Source: Aminiphilus circumscriptus DSM 16581 (lineage in GTDB: Bacteria; Synergistota; Synergistia; Synergistales; Aminiphilaceae). Taken from it: a DNA stretch of 64,000 bases. Below the pieces are notes generated by a model. The model saw only the letters and a program-made list of their open reading frames with translations, made no database searches and was not told the origin of the DNA. The position numbers were made by a program, and so were the translations under genes. The stretch spans positions 1-64,000 of the forward strand of contig NZ_JAFY01000002.1 in assembly GCF_000526375.1 (NCBI RefSeq), given 5' to 3'. Below, one piece after another: positions 62,621 through 64,000 of the stretch (position 1 is the stretch's first letter; each line of letters begins with the position of its first letter).

Positions 62621-63515
62621 GGAGCCACTCCTTTCTCGTCTCGTAAACGTAACGGGACAGGCGCCCGATGAGTTCCTTCGCCTCCGGTTCGGGCATGCCC
62701 GTGGTAAACACGCCGAAGAAGTAGGCGTCCTCAGGCGCGCTTCCGCTGCCCGGCACATTCCCGCAGGCGGACGCGACATCCCTCGCGCCGGGGAAAAAGA
62801 TTCCCGCATCGTGCCGCACATAGGAAAGTCCGCCGGGCTTGTGCGCAAGAAGACATTCTTCCTCGGTGAAATAACGGAGGAGCATGGAATCCGACCGGAC
62901 GTGGAGCAGGATCTCCAGCGCCTTTCGCGCTCCCTCTCTTCCGCCCCAGGGGATGCTGCTCCGCTCCGAAAAGGCGTTCAAACCGGAGGAGGACATCGCG
63001 TCCGGAAGGGGAAGTCCCCGGGAGACGGCGAAAAGCTCTTCGTAGAGCAGCGCCTGATCCGCAAGGGTCGTGACGTTCTCACGGCCCCGACGGGCCGCGT
63101 CGAAATCCATCATCTTCCGACGAAACTGCGTTCCCGAAAGCCCCAGCGCCCGACCGACCCGGTTCACCCGGTCCATTCCCAGACGGTCCAGGAGGAGATT
63201 CGTGGCAGTGTTGTCGCTGTAGAAAATCATGAGCCGCGCCAGGTCGCCCACGGACCAGACGGGGTTGTCCAGAAGCGACACGAGGCTGTAGGGAACCTTC
63301 TCCTCCTCCCGAGGCGCAAGCGTCTCCTCCCAGGAAATGCCCTCTTCGAGAAGGGCCGCGAGGAGGAGAACCTTGATGGTGCTCGCCGCGGGCATCTCTC
63401 TGTCGACGTTCCGGCAGAAAAGCGTCCTTCCCCTCCCGTAATGCCGCAACAGTATCGCGACGGTGCCACCGCAGGCGGCACAGCGCTCTTCCATCGATTT
63501 CCAGTCCATGGCCAT
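62613..63515 (-). CDS. Class A beta-lactamase-like serine hydrolase
   Basis: This 300-residue protein has the serine beta-lactamase/transpeptidase motifs SxxK (Ser45-Thr-Ile-Lys48 in AASTIKVLLL), SDN (Ser100 in FYSDNTATNLLLDRLG) and HKPGG in place of KTG. No signal peptide is present at the chosen start (ATG 63515, GGAGGAGACGG site), unlike true secreted beta-lactamases. The overlap with the NlpC/P60 gene suggests joint work on peptides or muropeptides rather than antibiotic resistance. Confidence 0.8.
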   Translation of the reverse strand: MAMDWKSMEERCAACGGTVAILLRHYGRGRTLFCRNVDREMPAASTIKVLLLAALLEEGISWEETLAPREEEKVPYSLVSLLDNPVWSVGDLARLMIFYSDNTATNLLLDRLGMDRVNRVGRALGLSGTQFRRKMMDFDAARRGRENVTTLADQALLYEELFAVSRGLPLPDAMSSSGLNAFSERSSIPWGGREGARKALEILLHVRSDSMLLRYFTEEECLLAHKPGGLSYVRHDAGIFFPGARDVASACGNVPGSGSAPEDAYFFGVFTTGMPEPEAKELIGRLSRYVYETRKEWLHA

Positions 63516-63587
63516 GCTCGTACCGTCTCCTCCTTCGCCCCCCGGAGGGAGCGAGACTTTCCTTTCCACCGGAGCGACAAAGCCGAA

Positions 63588-63614
63588 AGCGTCCGGCGGT
63601 GTCCGCCGGACGCT
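63588..63614 (-). terminator. Strong hairpin between the oligopeptide-binding and hydrolase genes
   Basis: A perfect 12-bp stem AGCGTCCGGCGG / CCGCCGGACGCT with a 3-nt loop lies 29 bp after the upstream gene's stop. On the minus strand TTCGGCTTT follows. It may reduce read-through into the hydrolase genes. Confidence 0.65.
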
Positions 63615-63642
63615 CCGAAAACAGGGACGTTCGACGAAAAAA

Positions 63643-64000
63643 TCAGTGGTCTTCGATAACGATATTCCCCATGTACCAGGAACCCATCTTGGTCCGCTCC
63701 AACCCCTTCACGTAGGGACGGATCACGCTGTCGTCCACGGGGTAAAACAGGGGCAGGATGGGCATGTCCTCCATGAAGAGCGCGTGGGCCTTGTACATGG
63801 CCTCGTCGCGCTCCACGCCGGAGACTTGGCGGGCTTTCTGGATGAGTGCGTCGTACTCGGGGTTGCTCCAGCGGGGCCAGTTGGTCCCTGCACCGGTGGT
63901 GAACATTTCGAGGAAGGTCATGGGATCGGGATAGTCACCCCACCAGTTGCCGCGACCGACGTCGTAGTTGCCCTCCCGGCGGGTGCTGGCATAGACCTGC
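63643..64000 (-). CDS. Oligopeptide ABC transporter binding protein, C-terminal part
   Basis: The gene runs off the right edge; 119 codons are visible. NYDVGRGNWWGDYPDPMTFL, WSNPEYDALIQKA and MEDMPILPLFYPVDDSVIRP are typical of the C-terminal lobe of OppA-type solute-binding proteins. It lies directly upstream of the two cell-wall-peptide hydrolases, so import of peptides or muropeptides for those enzymes is plausible. Confidence 0.92.
   Translation of the reverse strand, partial: QVYASTRREGNYDVGRGNWWGDYPDPMTFLEMFTTGAGTNWPRWSNPEYDALIQKARQVSGVERDEAMYKAHALFMEDMPILPLFYPVDDSVIRPYVKGLERTKMGSWYMGNIVIEDH

Noticed and set aside
62613-63515. An antibiotic-resistance beta-lactamase
   Set aside because: Motifs fit the fold, but there is no signal peptide, HKPGG replaces KTG, and the neighbours are peptide-recycling genes.
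1-64000. tRNA or rRNA genes
   Set aside because: I looked for cloverleaf-like T-loop patterns and conserved rRNA stretches and saw none; a covariance-model search would settle it.

Overview
The window reads as chromosomal DNA of a high-GC bacterium with outer-membrane-type physiology that ferments peptides and amino acids. The dipeptide ABC transporter, D-aminoacylase, M20 peptidase, alanine racemase and standalone tryptophan synthase beta, together with the overall protein style, suggest a member of the Synergistota. That placement is an inference, since no rRNA or other marker gene is present.

Left part (1-12.6 kb): a complete type I-B CRISPR-Cas locus. An array with 32 visible identical 30-bp repeats runs off the left edge. 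It is followed by a leader and cas2-cas1-cas4 on the minus strand. Across a divergent AT-rich gap lie cas8b, a separately encoded Cas11-like small subunit, cas7, cas5 and cas3 on the plus strand. After an IS3-family relic comes cas6 on the minus strand. Three copies of a roughly 100-bp terminal-inverted-repeat element (MITE-like) are scattered at 3.9, 12.7 and 17.3 kb, and two decayed CRISPR-like repeats sit beside the second.

12.8-20 kb: a galactitol/Sgc-type PTS operon (regulator, IIB, IIC, IIA, epimerase-like enzyme) with a visible operator. Then come a broken MFS transporter gene and a standalone trpB. The trpB gene is preceded by a leader peptide with four consecutive Trp codons, a promoter and an intrinsic terminator, which is a classical attenuation layout.

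20.2-31.7 kb: an IclR regulator and a peptide/D-amino-acid catabolic run (M20 peptidase, dipeptide-binding protein, two permeases, two ATPases, D-aminoacylase, alanine racemase), all on the plus strand. 32.3-39.6 kb: an AddB/AddA helicase-nuclease pair, the double-strand-break repair machine, in which both subunits carry iron-sulfur-type cysteine sets. A short HTH protein lacking a WYL domain follows.

40.9-53.2 kb: a minus-strand chemosensory operon whose parts match the Wsp system: sensor kinase, CheW, CheR-TPR, CheW, MCP, CheA-REC, CheB and a REC-PAS-GGDEF diguanylate cyclase. The likely output is cyclic-di-GMP rather than a flagellar switch. 53.4-64 kb: a glycosyltransferase, an IS30-like relic, two related secreted proteins, a PDZ protein, a PAS-GGDEF protein, a soluble MCP fused to a PhnD-like binding domain, a peptidoglycan-peptide NlpC/P60 hydrolase, a class A beta-lactamase-like hydrolase and the C-terminal end of an oligopeptide-binding protein.

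I saw no tRNA, rRNA or replication origin. All calls come from reading the sequence; no database search or folding program was run.
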